In this document: piece by piece, positions 1 through 7,891 of the stretch
Numbering within the stretch: the first letter of the stretch is position 1
Layout of the letters: every line of letters starts with the position of its first letter
Assembly: GCA_024742305.1 (NCBI GenBank)
Contig: JANSYQ010000002.1
Coordinates: forward strand, 62,001-126,000
Source: a bacterium
GTDB taxonomy: Bacteria; Bacteroidota; Bacteroidia; Flavobacteriales_D; Crocinitomicaceae
Direction: 5' to 3'
DNA: 64,000 nt
Program-made: the position numbers and the translations under genes
Notes under the pieces: generated by a model
Databases searched by the model: none
The model's input: the letters and a program-made list of their open reading frames with translations, nothing else
What the model was told of the DNA's origin: nothing

Positions 1-1998
1 ATTAAATGTTTTACACTCACATAATAGCAATTCTGCGCCTTGGTCATTCCCAACACTTCTTTTAATCAATGTAGCCAAATCTACTTCTAGTTTTTCCTTT
101 CCTTCCTGTTTCAATTCAAATCCAGCTAGAGGTGTTAATGCCCCAAACATATCAGCCAGCTCTCGCTTAAATAGGTTCAAACAAAGAAATACTGTCATCA
201 AACCACCAACCTTATTGTTTCTGCTAAATGGACCGATACCTCGATAAGCCCATTTTATTTCATTTGGATTATAACTCGGAAGTTCAAATGACCTTCTACA
301 GACGTTACAGGTCATTGTATTTTGTAGTTGATTCGGTAAGAAGAATGATTTTTGATGACATACGGTACATTTTAGTTGAGCTCCTAATTCAATTATTTTA
401 TCATCTAAAAGTGTGTAAATCAAGCTTTCAACATGTCCATTATTGTTGTTTTTAAATGTTCTTTTTATTGTCCCAATAAGAGGCTGATGTTCAATAACCT
501 TCCCATTCTCAAAGAGAGAAATAATTTCAAATGTTTCAATTTTTCCAAGAAAATAAGCTCCACGTAATCCTCCAAGATTTTTAATGACTTCTTCGGCAAG
601 CTTTCCATTAGAATGTATTTCCAAAGTTTTTCCTTTATGCTTGAAGAATTCGGTATAGAAATCTTTGGCGCTTGGTATTTGAAATTGTATTCTTCTGTCG
701 CCTGATCGAACATAATGGAAAACCTTTTTACTAGTTAGGCGCCATTTTTTTCTATCATAGGTTCCTACTATGCTATTCCAATCAGCTGTTGTTATATCTG
801 AGATTGCTCCGGCTTTCAAAAATGAATCATCATTAAATGACATTTCTATTTCAACCTTGTAGAAGGTGTCACGAAATCCGTGATTTTCTATTTTAAAAGG
901 GAGATCGTTTGCCTCAAATCGAATATAATCGTGGTCTACTTCATGTTGATCATATTCATTCGAAGAATATTGAAAGCAACTAACTGCTTTGTCAGCATCT
1001 AAAGTTTGGTAGTCTTCCCAATATCTTGGTTTCCAGTTATAATTTGCAAACTGAACTTTAAGCTTAGATTTATCTGCACAAGTATTTAGAAACGCATTGA
1101 GTTTCTTAGCATCTTTAGAGTTTATCCCAATACCAGGAATGACATTTAAAATGTTCATTACCGTACTACCTTCATTTCTAACGTACCATTCAATAAAATC
1201 ACATGTAAGTTTAATTATGTATTCTTGACTCAATTCTTCTATTGGTAGAGGGATTAAATTCCAACCAAGGGCACGTAAATTCCAGAAATTTTGAATGTCA
1301 ATCAGGTCATTATTCTTGATAACATATATTGCAGAAGCGCGATACCATCCTTGCTCCCTGCCAATGGAGAGTTTATACATGCTTATTTCATACGGACCGT
1401 AAGCATTTAAGCGTGTTTCTGATGGCTTATAGTTTTGCTTGATTCTAGGATTCTCGTAAAATTTCGAATCTTTAAATCTTTCATTGATTTTCTTGTGAAT
1501 ATCTTCGTTTAGCGCACCAATTGTTGTCCTTATTAATAATGCATTTTTGTTAAATGTCGGTAATGAAATTTTGAGGGAGTCGTTCCGAACATATTTAAAT
1601 TCATTTTCATTTAGACACTCGAGTAATTGAAAAATGTCGATACCATTAGATGAATGACCACGAATTAATTTGTCTTTGAACTGTGTGAAGGAAATAATAT
1701 TTCTGTCGTCGGATATTTCTTTAACAAGCTCCTCACTTAATGTGTCGTCGTAGACAATAACATCAACATTGTAGTTGTCTAAAGTATTGTAATAATAAGT
1801 TTCCGTTGGAACTGAAATACCCAGTCCATTAATGAATGACTCTGACAGGTTCTTATACAACGGTATAATAGGAGAATAAAAACCGCCCCATAAAGCACAG
1901 CTTAAACCTACCGCACTATCAAAACTCTTTTTTGAATTTGGACGAGTTAGAAAACAAAATTTAATCGGGGCTACCCTTTGATTTATTCCTACATACAT
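1..1998 (-). CDS. Partial large protein: zinc ribbon plus PD-(D/E)xK-like nuclease, probable defence gene
   Basis: An uninterrupted minus-strand frame of 666 codons begins with ATG at 1998 and runs off the left edge, so the C-terminus is missing. The first ~530 residues match no family I recognise. A CxxC...CxxC zinc ribbon follows (CTVC and CNVC, about residues 554-576). The visible end has the order E-V-D-L-A ... C-E-C-K, which fits the acidic/ExK core of a PD-(D/E)xK nuclease; this is inference, because the fold is cut off. A W-A-Y-R-G-I-G-P-F segment and a Gly-Gly hydrophobic helix sit between ribbon and nuclease core. The gene lies directly after an OLD nuclease gene on the same strand, separated by an attC-like palindrome. 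The start is the first ATG after that palindrome. A defence role is inferred from architecture and neighbour only. Confidence 0.72.
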   Translation of the reverse strand, partial: MYVGINQRVAPIKFCFLTRPNSKKSFDSAVGLSCALWGGFYSPIIPLYKNLSESFINGLGISVPTETYYYNTLDNYNVDVIVYDDTLSEELVKEISDDRNIISFTQFKDKLIRGHSSNGIDIFQLLECLNENEFKYVRNDSLKISLPTFNKNALLIRTTIGALNEDIHKKINERFKDSKFYENPRIKQNYKPSETRLNAYGPYEISMYKLSIGREQGWYRASAIYVIKNNDLIDIQNFWNLRALGWNLIPLPIEELSQEYIIKLTCDFIEWYVRNEGSTVMNILNVIPGIGINSKDAKKLNAFLNTCADKSKLKVQFANYNWKPRYWEDYQTLDADKAVSCFQYSSNEYDQHEVDHDYIRFEANDLPFKIENHGFRDTFYKVEIEMSFNDDSFLKAGAISDITTADWNSIVGTYDRKKWRLTSKKVFHYVRSGDRRIQFQIPSAKDFYTEFFKHKGKTLEIHSNGKLAEEVIKNLGGLRGAYFLGKIETFEIISLFENGKVIEHQPLIGTIKRTFKNNNNGHVESLIYTLLDDKIIELGAQLKCTVCHQKSFFLPNQLQNTMTCNVCRRSFELPSYNPNEIKWAYRGIGPFSRNNKVGGLMTVFLCLNLFKRELADMFGALTPLAGFELKQEGKEKLEVDLATLIKRSVGNDQGAELLLCECKTFN

Positions 1999-2019
1999 TC
2001 AGTGAATATTAATTAACCA

Positions 2020-2100
2020 TAACGGTTCGGCGCTAGGCAAAGTGGCGCATTTTCTCGAGCGTAATTGTTGCGCCATTTTGCTTAGAGCTTGTTAACAGCA
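2020..2100 (-). repeat. attC-like imperfect palindrome after the OLD gene
   Basis: Two 20-nt arms (2030-2049 and 2069-2088) pair at 17 of 20 positions around a 19-nt loop. Outside them lie TAAC at 2020-2023 and GTTAACAGCA at 2091-2100, ending one base before the OLD stop codon. Read on the minus strand the order is TGCTGTTAAC, left arm, loop, right arm, short unpaired spacer, GTTATGG. That is the arrangement of an integron attC site (R'', L'', loop, L', R'). The outer boxes keep only the AAC/GTT core of the class 1 consensus. It could simply be a transcription hairpin, but there is no T-tract after the stem. Confidence 0.5.
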
Positions 2101-3795
2101 TTATTTTATCATTTTTTCTAAATTCCTGACTAATGAATCGATTGATCCTTTTTTGTGTTCATTGATGCAATTATTGGGGTTCTTTTCAACGCAAATCGCC
2201 ACTTGTTCCTTTAGTTCGGCTTCAATATTGTCATTCCACGGTTTTCCTTGTGTTTGGAAAACGTCTTTCATTCTATCCGACCATTTTTTAGTGTTATTTC
2301 TAAATTGAGGAACTGAAAAGATTATCCCATAACTTGATTCAATATGCTCCTTATAGGTTTCAAGATTCAAACAATCTTCGAATTCTGAATCATTCATTCC
2401 AGGACAATTAACATATGTAAGATTTGCAATTTCTAACTCTTTTTGGCTGGTAGCTTTTTGCTCAGCCTTGCGACCAGCGTCATCATTATCGAGTAATACA
2501 TGATATAGACAAAGTGTGTTTTTTAAACGGTTTAATCTGTATGATAAGTTGCCAGCTCCACCAATTTTCTCAATTATAAAAGTGTCGTTTGAAAGTGCTT
2601 TTTTAATTTTATCACTTAATACCGGAAGTAATGCGTTAAGCGCTCTAACATCTTCCTCACCCTCAACAACTAAAACATAATTAGCGTGTTGTAAATTATC
2701 AGAAGCCTTAACACCAATTAATTCTCTTATCTCTTTAATGTTTTTAGCAGTATTTACTTTTCCAGAATTGATAATGATGTTTGAACTCAAGTTTTTTCGA
2801 TCGATGAACAGCGGATTATGCGTTGATAAAATAACCTGGTTTTCATCAGCTAGTGCATAAATTGTATCCTTCAAAATATGAATTGCGCCTGGATGAAGGT
2901 GTGACTCAGGCTCTTCAATCGCAATGACTGAAACAACTCCGTCCTTATTTTTCATATCCTTTAATAATCCGAGAGCAGCAAGACTTTTAACCCCATCTCC
3001 TTTAAACTCCAAGCTGGTTCTGTTTCCATCATCAATCATTATTTCGAATTCCTGCCTAAGTGCCATTCTTCTTCGGCTTTCTTGAGTTTCTATTTCGACA
3101 TTTTTAACTTGAGGTAAAAGCTCACATAATGATGTTTTTATATTTTCAGATAGTTCTTCTAGAATTGGTTTTTGGAGATCAGAAATGGTTTTTAAGGCAT
3201 TATTATATTCATCCATAGACTCTAAGGTTCCAAGCTCCTTCGATAATAATTCATCTACAACTCGCATGGCCTCTTTATCAGTTCGTATAGCAGGTATATA
3301 ATTGAAATTTATTCTTTGGGAAATATAACTGGCAATCTTCTTTGATTTACTATTCAATGTTGCCGAACCCTTTCCTTTCTTTATTACAGTTACTTTAGGA
3401 ACTCTATTTTTACCAATTTTTAATTCAATCGGAAGTGTACCATTCAGATTGCTTTTTATTTCGTCTTTAAAATCTGCAATTTCTGATTCATTCAATTCAA
3501 ACTCTAAGCGAAAAATAGAATCGGTATTTTTTGTTCTTGATTGTAATGATATTGGGAAATCTCTATCCCATCTATAGCGATCGTAATTATCATAGCGAGA
3601 ATGATACAATCTCGTAGGCCTTCTAGAGTCTTCTCCAAAACTCTCTAAATATGTCATAGCTATATTCAGCGCTTTCAATAAGTTTGATTTACCTTCATTG
3701 TTTTTTCCAATTAGAACAGCCATCTGTTTAATTGGAACCTTATGAGCTTTTGTTATGCTTCGGAAATTGGTTACTGAAAAGGAAACTAAATTCAT
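2101..3795 (-). CDS. OLD-family ATP-dependent endonuclease (AAA ATPase + TOPRIM)
   Basis: A 564-residue overcoming-lysogenization-defect (OLD) family protein. The N-terminal ABC/SMC-type ATPase shows Walker A G-K-N-N-E-G-K-S (residues 30-37) and a Walker B/D-loop region V-I-A-I-E-E-P-E-S-H-L-H-P. The C-terminal TOPRIM nuclease domain shows V-V-E-G-E-E-D and the D-N-D-D-A-G metal-binding motif. Family members are nucleases, and several act in anti-phage defence (for example P2 Old and GajA of Gabija). No UvrD-like GajB partner is adjacent; the next gene downstream is the zinc-ribbon/nuclease-like protein. The ORF is bounded by a 10-bp inverted pair (GTTAACAGCA / TGCTGTTAAC) lying 13 bp before the ATG and directly after the stop, as expected for a gene cassette. 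Confidence 0.9.
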   Translation of the reverse strand: MNLVSFSVTNFRSITKAHKVPIKQMAVLIGKNNEGKSNLLKALNIAMTYLESFGEDSRRPTRLYHSRYDNYDRYRWDRDFPISLQSRTKNTDSIFRLEFELNESEIADFKDEIKSNLNGTLPIELKIGKNRVPKVTVIKKGKGSATLNSKSKKIASYISQRINFNYIPAIRTDKEAMRVVDELLSKELGTLESMDEYNNALKTISDLQKPILEELSENIKTSLCELLPQVKNVEIETQESRRRMALRQEFEIMIDDGNRTSLEFKGDGVKSLAALGLLKDMKNKDGVVSVIAIEEPESHLHPGAIHILKDTIYALADENQVILSTHNPLFIDRKNLSSNIIINSGKVNTAKNIKEIRELIGVKASDNLQHANYVLVVEGEEDVRALNALLPVLSDKIKKALSNDTFIIEKIGGAGNLSYRLNRLKNTLCLYHVLLDNDDAGRKAEQKATSQKELEIANLTYVNCPGMNDSEFEDCLNLETYKEHIESSYGIIFSVPQFRNNTKKWSDRMKDVFQTQGKPWNDNIEAELKEQVAICVEKNPNNCINEHKKGSIDSLVRNLEKMIK

Positions 3796-3808
3796 AGTGG
3801 TTATTTAT

Positions 3809-3818
3809 TGCTGTTAAC
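3809..3818 (-). repeat. Upstream cassette boundary, inverted copy of 2091-2100
   Basis: TGCTGTTAAC here is the exact reverse complement of GTTAACAGCA at 2091-2100. In an integron cassette the 5' end pairs with the R'' box of the same cassette when the circle closes, and this pair meets that expectation over 10 bp. Six of the ten bases (GTTAAC) are self-palindromic, so the evidence is weaker than ten independent matches. Confidence 0.45.
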
Positions 3819-3988
3819 TAGTTTATATGTACGCCTTCTCTTGAATCAGCCGTCAACAAATTGACTAGCCGATAACAATCGTTTGCAAATAATTCATTTC
3901 AGGTAGTACATCCCTCAATATAATTATATCAACTTATACTGTACGTATCTGTTGTATTTTCGCGTAAATGTTGCAATGATCTTAAACT
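3819..3988. other. Noncoding gap upstream of the OLD gene
   Basis: AT-rich stretch with no ORF. A short hairpin (GTCAA / TTGAC around a 4-nt loop, near 3860-3875) is visible. I see no integrase gene, no second attC-like palindrome and no convincing TAnnTTTG promoter for the OLD gene. Confidence 0.4.
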
Positions 3989-4040
3989 AAAAAACGGCAC
4001 CCCCAACTTCCGATTTTCATCGGGTTAAGGCACCGTTCTT
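3989..4040 (-). terminator. Terminator after the GH18 gene (repeat copy 1)
   Basis: An A-tract, a GC-rich nested stem with inner CCGAT-TTTC-ATCGG and outer AACGG/CCGTT, then a T-rich end. It lies just after the GH18 stop on the minus strand and is a close copy of the structure at 5598-5650 after recA. Confidence 0.6.
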
Positions 4041-4057
4041 GTCAAATACTACTATTC

Positions 4058-5326
4058 CTACGCAAATTCAGCATCAATCGCAGACAACACCCAAGTGAAG
4101 CCACCACCTGCAAGTAGTACGTGCTTTGTTTGTCCTCGGAATGCGACAATTGTTTGTCCTTCAGGTGCGCTTACCTCATGTGATGCTGTAGAGGACACCG
4201 AAGAGCTTATGGTTGCCGGGTAACTCGTGCCGTTGATCATGATTTGAGCAACTACTTGTTGACCGTACCACATGCCAGTAACATAACTGAAGTGTGTCAA
4301 TCCTTGGCTCGGATTGATGGTAATTGGATCGTTCTGAGTGCCACCATCTCCACCATGCTGGAGCAGTTGTACCATGTATGAACCATCGGCATTGCTGTTG
4401 GTTACTTGAATGGCATCTACCACCTCGCCGCTACGAATGACGATGTTGGATATTTTGGTAGCGGTCGTTTGCTGGTGAAAAATTGCGCCATCATCAAACG
4501 GCATTAAATACGGCTCTCCGGTCATGTACGGGCGCAACAACAATTGCTGACTTTGCTCAAACGTCCAATCCGATGAATCCAATCGCCAGCTAATCATGGA
4601 ATTATAGGGATACGTTTGACCGTTGTGCGAAATTCCTGCTCTATAACTATCAGCCGCTTGGCGCGCTGTTACTTGGCTTTCAAAATACGCTCCGTAGCCC
4701 AAAAGCGAAGGATTGATTCCGTACGAGATGAATTCTCCCGGATCACCAACCCAAAAGCTTTGTAAGTTGATCAAATCGACGTTATTATTTACCGCGTCAG
4801 GATCAAGATTGATGGTTGCACTTGGAGAAAGAGCAAGGTACACGTTGTCTCCAAATGCTTCTCCGAGTGCGTTCAACCAAAGTGCGCATTCTGTTTGTGA
4901 AAGGTTCCACGTTGGATTTTCCCAGTCAATGTCGAATCCGTTCAATCCGTTTGCTGACAAATAAGTGGCAATATTGGAGCAAAAAGTAGCTAGCACGGTA
5001 GGATTGTTAATGATGGCGCTCAGCTTTTCAGTTTGCTCTTCGGAATAAGACAGCAATCCAAATAAAATAATGTTTGGATTCTGAGAACGAGCATCAGCCA
5101 CTTGACTTGCTAAATAATGGTTACTGGTTTGTAGTGTTGGTGAATTGTGATCGTCGGTATTCACGCCAAACCATCCTATACTCATGTAATCAACAGAGGC
5201 GTAAATTTGGTTGAATTTTACCGAGCTGAAATTACTGTTCGGTGAATCGAAGCTTGCTCCGGACGGATGCAATTCGGATGTCATCCAGGCGCCAACGGCA
5301 CCGTTGAAGTTGGTTTTCTTTTTCAT
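4058..5326 (-). CDS. GH18 chitinase-like protein with C-terminal jacalin-like lectin domain
   Basis: A 422-residue protein. The first ~290 residues form a glycoside hydrolase family 18 barrel with the active-site strand G-F-D-I-D-W-E at 130-136, so the catalytic acid would be Glu136 with Asp132 and Asp134 in the DxDxE pattern. The last ~130 residues look like a jacalin-type beta-prism lectin (G-G-D-G-G-T repeats, H-F-S-Y-V-T-G-M-W-Y-G). GH18 enzymes hydrolyse chitin or peptidoglycan-related glycans. The N-terminus (M-K-K-K-T-N-F-N-G) has no hydrophobic signal segment and there is no T9SS tail, so export is unexplained. It is monocistronic with its own terminator. A TTG...TATCTTGA promoter-like pair lies upstream near 5380-5420. 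Confidence 0.82.
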   Translation of the reverse strand: MKKKTNFNGAVGAWMTSELHPSGASFDSPNSNFSSVKFNQIYASVDYMSIGWFGVNTDDHNSPTLQTSNHYLASQVADARSQNPNIILFGLLSYSEEQTEKLSAIINNPTVLATFCSNIATYLSANGLNGFDIDWENPTWNLSQTECALWLNALGEAFGDNVYLALSPSATINLDPDAVNNNVDLINLQSFWVGDPGEFISYGINPSLLGYGAYFESQVTARQAADSYRAGISHNGQTYPYNSMISWRLDSSDWTFEQSQQLLLRPYMTGEPYLMPFDDGAIFHQQTTATKISNIVIRSGEVVDAIQVTNSNADGSYMVQLLQHGGDGGTQNDPITINPSQGLTHFSYVTGMWYGQQVVAQIMINGTSYPATISSSVSSTASHEVSAPEGQTIVAFRGQTKHVLLAGGGFTWVLSAIDAEFA

Positions 5327-5597
5327 TGTGAATGTGGTTTAATGAAAGTTTTTAATACTTAATGCATTCAAGATACCAATACTTGGGCAGCTATGTTACA
5401 ATTGGATGCATTTCAGGTACATGTTGCAAGAAGTGGGCGGGTATAAATACGGGTAGGTTAGATATTAGACTGCTTCGCTTTAAGATGAAAGATGAAAAGA
5501 CAAAAGACACTAGACTTGGAGACACTAGATGCTAGACGCGATTTTCCAATGTTTTGCGTGCATCATGAACGCACAACGATACTCTCAAAGCCAAAAT
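5327..5597. other. Noncoding gap with degenerate 'agacact/ctagac' repeats
   Basis: Holds the probable promoter region of the GH18 gene and, at about 5465-5540, a low-complexity run built from gatgaaaga, aaagacacta and gacactaga words. The same vocabulary recurs near 7455-7720 and 29830-29885. No gene is seen. Confidence 0.5.
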
Positions 5598-5650
5598 AAA
5601 AAACGGCACCTCAACTTCCGATTTTCATCGGATCAAGGCACCGTCTTTTA
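5598..5650 (-). terminator. Terminator after recA (repeat copy 2)
   Basis: Same nested hairpin as at 3989-4040, with inner stem CCGAT/ATCGG, outer AACGG/CCGT, and A- and T-rich flanks. It lies about 90 bp after the recA stop on the minus strand. Confidence 0.55.
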
Positions 5651-5740
5651 CGATATGCTTACGCTGCGTTTTCACTTCAGACTTCCTACCTGTTGGGGCA
5701 CGATGTATTTCGGTGATTGCACAACGCTATGCAGTAAGTC

Positions 5741-6766
5741 TTACTCCGCCAGTTCAACCTCACCTGACGGCGTAAGAGCATCTTTAATTCGTGCTTCTAG
5801 CTCTTCCATCAACTCTGGGTTGTCTTTGATGATTGCTTTTACTGCATCACGTCCCTGTCCCAAACGAGTTTCTCCGTAAGAGAACCAAGAACCGCTTTTA
5901 TTGATAATTCCCATTTCTACTCCCAAATCGAGGATTTCTCCCACTTTGGAGATTCCTTCTCCGTACATGATATCAAACTCTGCACGCTTGAATGGTGGCG
6001 CTACTTTGTTCTTCACAATTTTCACACGGGTGCGGTTACCAATCACGTCTTCTCCGTCTTTGATTTGGTTCGCACGACGAATGTCAATACGTACCGACGA
6101 GTAGAATTTCAAGGCGTTACCTCCCGTGGTTGTTTCCGGGTTTCCGAACATCACACCGATTTTCTCACGCAACTGGTTGATGAAGATGCAGCAACAGTTC
6201 GCTTTGTTGATGGAGCCTGTGAGTTTACGCAAGGCTTTCGACATCAATCGCGCCTGCAATCCCATTTGGGAATCGCCCATTTCGCCTTCGATTTCCGCTT
6301 TTGGCGTCAAGGCTGCCACGGAATCCACTACGAGCAAATCAATGGCTCCCGAGCGAATCAAGTTGTCGGCAATTTCCAAGGCTTGCTCCCCATTGTCGGG
6401 CTGTGAAATCAATAGGTTTTCGATATCCACGCCCAATTTCTCTGCGTAAAACTGATCGAATGCGTGCTCTGCATCGACAATCGCTGCAATTCCTCCTTGC
6501 TTTTGCACTTCTGCAATCGCGTGAATCGCCAAGGTTGTTTTACCTGAAGATTCCGGTCCGTAGATTTCTACCACACGTCCTTTGGGTAATCCGCCTACAC
6601 CTAACGCGAGGTCCAATGTCAAAGATCCTGTTGGGATAACTTCTACTGGCACAACTGCCTCATCTCCCAATTTCATTACTGTACCCTTTCCATACGTTTT
6701 GTCCAACTTGTCCATTGTTAGCTTCAACGCTTTCAATTTGTCCGGGTTAATTTCTTTTCCTGCCAT
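5741..6766 (-). CDS. recA: RecA recombinase
   Basis: RecA forms ATP-dependent filaments on single-stranded DNA, drives strand exchange and triggers the SOS co-protease. Visible motifs are Walker [10 protein letters not shown], the Walker B region [10 protein letters not shown], loop L1/L2 sequence including [13 protein letters not shown] and [17 protein letters not shown], and a short acidic C-terminus. I chose the ATG at 6766 ([10 protein letters not shown]), where RecA homology begins; the frame also opens at 6823 with 19 unconserved residues. A CACCTTTG box, one mismatch from TAnnTTTG, lies about 90 bp upstream. The following gene on the strand is far away, so recA is probably transcribed alone. 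Confidence 0.97.
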   Translation of the reverse strand: MAGKEINPDKLKALKLTMDKLDKTYGKGTVMKLGDEAVVPVEVIPTGSLTLDLALGVGGLPKGRVVEIYGPESSGKTTLAIHAIAEVQKQGGIAAIVDAEHAFDQFYAEKLGVDIENLLISQPDNGEQALEIADNLIRSGAIDLLVVDSVAALTPKAEIEGEMGDSQMGLQARLMSKALRKLTGSINKANCCCIFINQLREKIGVMFGNPETTTGGNALKFYSSVRIDIRRANQIKDGEDVIGNRTRVKIVKNKVAPPFKRAEFDIMYGEGISKVGEILDLGVEMGIINKSGSWFSYGETRLGQGRDAVKAIIKDNPELMEELEARIKDALTPSGEVELAE

Positions 6767-6906
6767 ATCGTAATTAATTTTTATTTGCGCTGACATCGAT
6801 ACTTGTCTGTGAGGTTGAGGCACTGTTGCCGTTACTATCTAAGCCTGCGCTTTCGTTATTGTTGATGCAAAGGTGCAATCGCAGATCGTAATCTATTTAC
6901 GTTCTA

Positions 6907-7374
6907 CTATTCTCCGTTGTAAACTTCTAGAATCTCGCGCGCGTGATCCTTTGTTTTCGGTTTTTCTATGATTCCCACGATGGTGTGTGATTCATCCAGC
7001 AAAAAGGTAGTTCGGTGAATTCCGTCGTACACTTTTCCCATGAACTTTTTCTCGCCCCATACGCCGTACAGCTCGATGAGTTCTTTCTCTGTATCTGCCA
7101 ACAATGGGAAGGGTAAATCGAACTTCTCGATGAAGTTTTGGTGTTTTTTCTCGGAATCCATACTTACGCCCAAAATCGAAATTCCTGCCTCCTGAATAGC
7201 AGCATAGTTATCGCGAATGTTACACGCCTGCGCCGTACATCCGGGTGTATTGTCCTTGGGGTAAAAATAGATTACCACGCGTTTTCCTTTGAAATCTTCC
7301 AACTTCACTTCTGCACCGTTTTGATCTACCGAAGTAAATGCGGGTGCCTTGTCTCCTACTTTAAGATGTTTCAT
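6907..7374 (-). CDS. bcp: Thioredoxin-dependent thiol peroxidase (BCP/PrxQ family)
   Basis: A 155-residue peroxiredoxin that reduces H2O2 and organic hydroperoxides with thioredoxin as reductant. The segment N-T-P-G-C-T-A-Q-A-C carries the peroxidatic cysteine and a resolving cysteine five residues later, the PrxQ arrangement. The upstream F-Y-P-K-D and downstream G-V-S-x-D-S blocks also fit the family. Length is typical and there is no signal peptide, so it is cytoplasmic. It has a strong promoter of its own just upstream. It sits upstream of recA on the same strand with ~140 bp between them. Confidence 0.95.
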   Translation of the reverse strand: MKHLKVGDKAPAFTSVDQNGAEVKLEDFKGKRVVIYFYPKDNTPGCTAQACNIRDNYAAIQEAGISILGVSMDSEKKHQNFIEKFDLPFPLLADTEKELIELYGVWGEKKFMGKVYDGIHRTTFLLDESHTIVGIIEKPKTKDHAREILEVYNGE

Positions 7375-7412
7375 TGATCAGTTTTTAGTCATTCATTTGA
7401 CGAATTATTAAT

Positions 7413-7442
7413 CAAATATAATGGGTATTTTGAAAATGGCAA
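7413..7442 (-). promoter_or_regulatory. Bacteroidota-type promoter of bcp
   Basis: On the minus strand TTG (7442-7440), a 19-nt spacer and TATATTTG (7420-7413) match the -33 TTG / -7 TAnnTTTG consensus used by the primary sigma factor of Bacteroidota. It lies ~40 bp before the bcp start. Confidence 0.7.
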
Positions 7443-7730
7443 TGAATTGTGATTAGAAATTAGACAAAAAGATGAAAGACAAAAGACACTAGACCGCTCC
7501 TTGTAGTCGCTTAAAGACGCTGGACATAGGATTACTTGACTATTTGATAGCTTGAATGCTTGACATAGGATCGCTTGACTACTTGACTGCTTGACAATAG
7601 ATTGCTGCACCTATGAATTATTTGGATCTTTAATAAATACAGGAATATAACCATCAAGAGCCGGTCAACTCTATTCAGGAATGGGCAAAAGTCTAGTGTC
7701 AAGAGTCTAAACATCTAGCGTCTTTATTTT
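7443..7730. repeat. Degenerate 'cttgactacttgac' / 'ctagtgtc' repeat spacer
   Basis: Low-complexity noncoding DNA made of imperfect tandem words: acttgacta, gcttgac, cataggatc, then in the other sense gtctagtgtcaagagtctaaac. There is no coding potential. It fills most of the 517-bp gap between bcp and the beta-propeller gene. Similar text lies at 5465-5540 and 29830-29885. Confidence 0.6.
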
Positions 7731-7891
7731 CATTTTGAAAATGACCCGCATGCCAAAACCCTCATTTTCGAGGTACAATTTACCAACACCGTTTCTGCGT
7801 CCTTCGTGGATAAAAACTCGTCGGAATCGCCCTGTTTTCGCGGAATCATTACATATCTTTATATCTGCTAAAACAATTAAACTCCTTATTT

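Noticed and set aside
228-713. Short ORFs on both strands near the left edge as separate genes
   Set aside because: They lie in other frames of the long uninterrupted minus-strand gene (1-1998), which has much better protein character.
2029-2088. Palindrome after the OLD gene as an ordinary intrinsic terminator
   Set aside because: The stem is long but no T-tract follows in either direction, and the outer boxes pair with the gene's upstream boundary. A terminator role is still not excluded.
2101-3795. Gabija system
   Set aside because: GajA resembles OLD proteins, but no UvrD-type GajB helicase is adjacent in the visible sequence.
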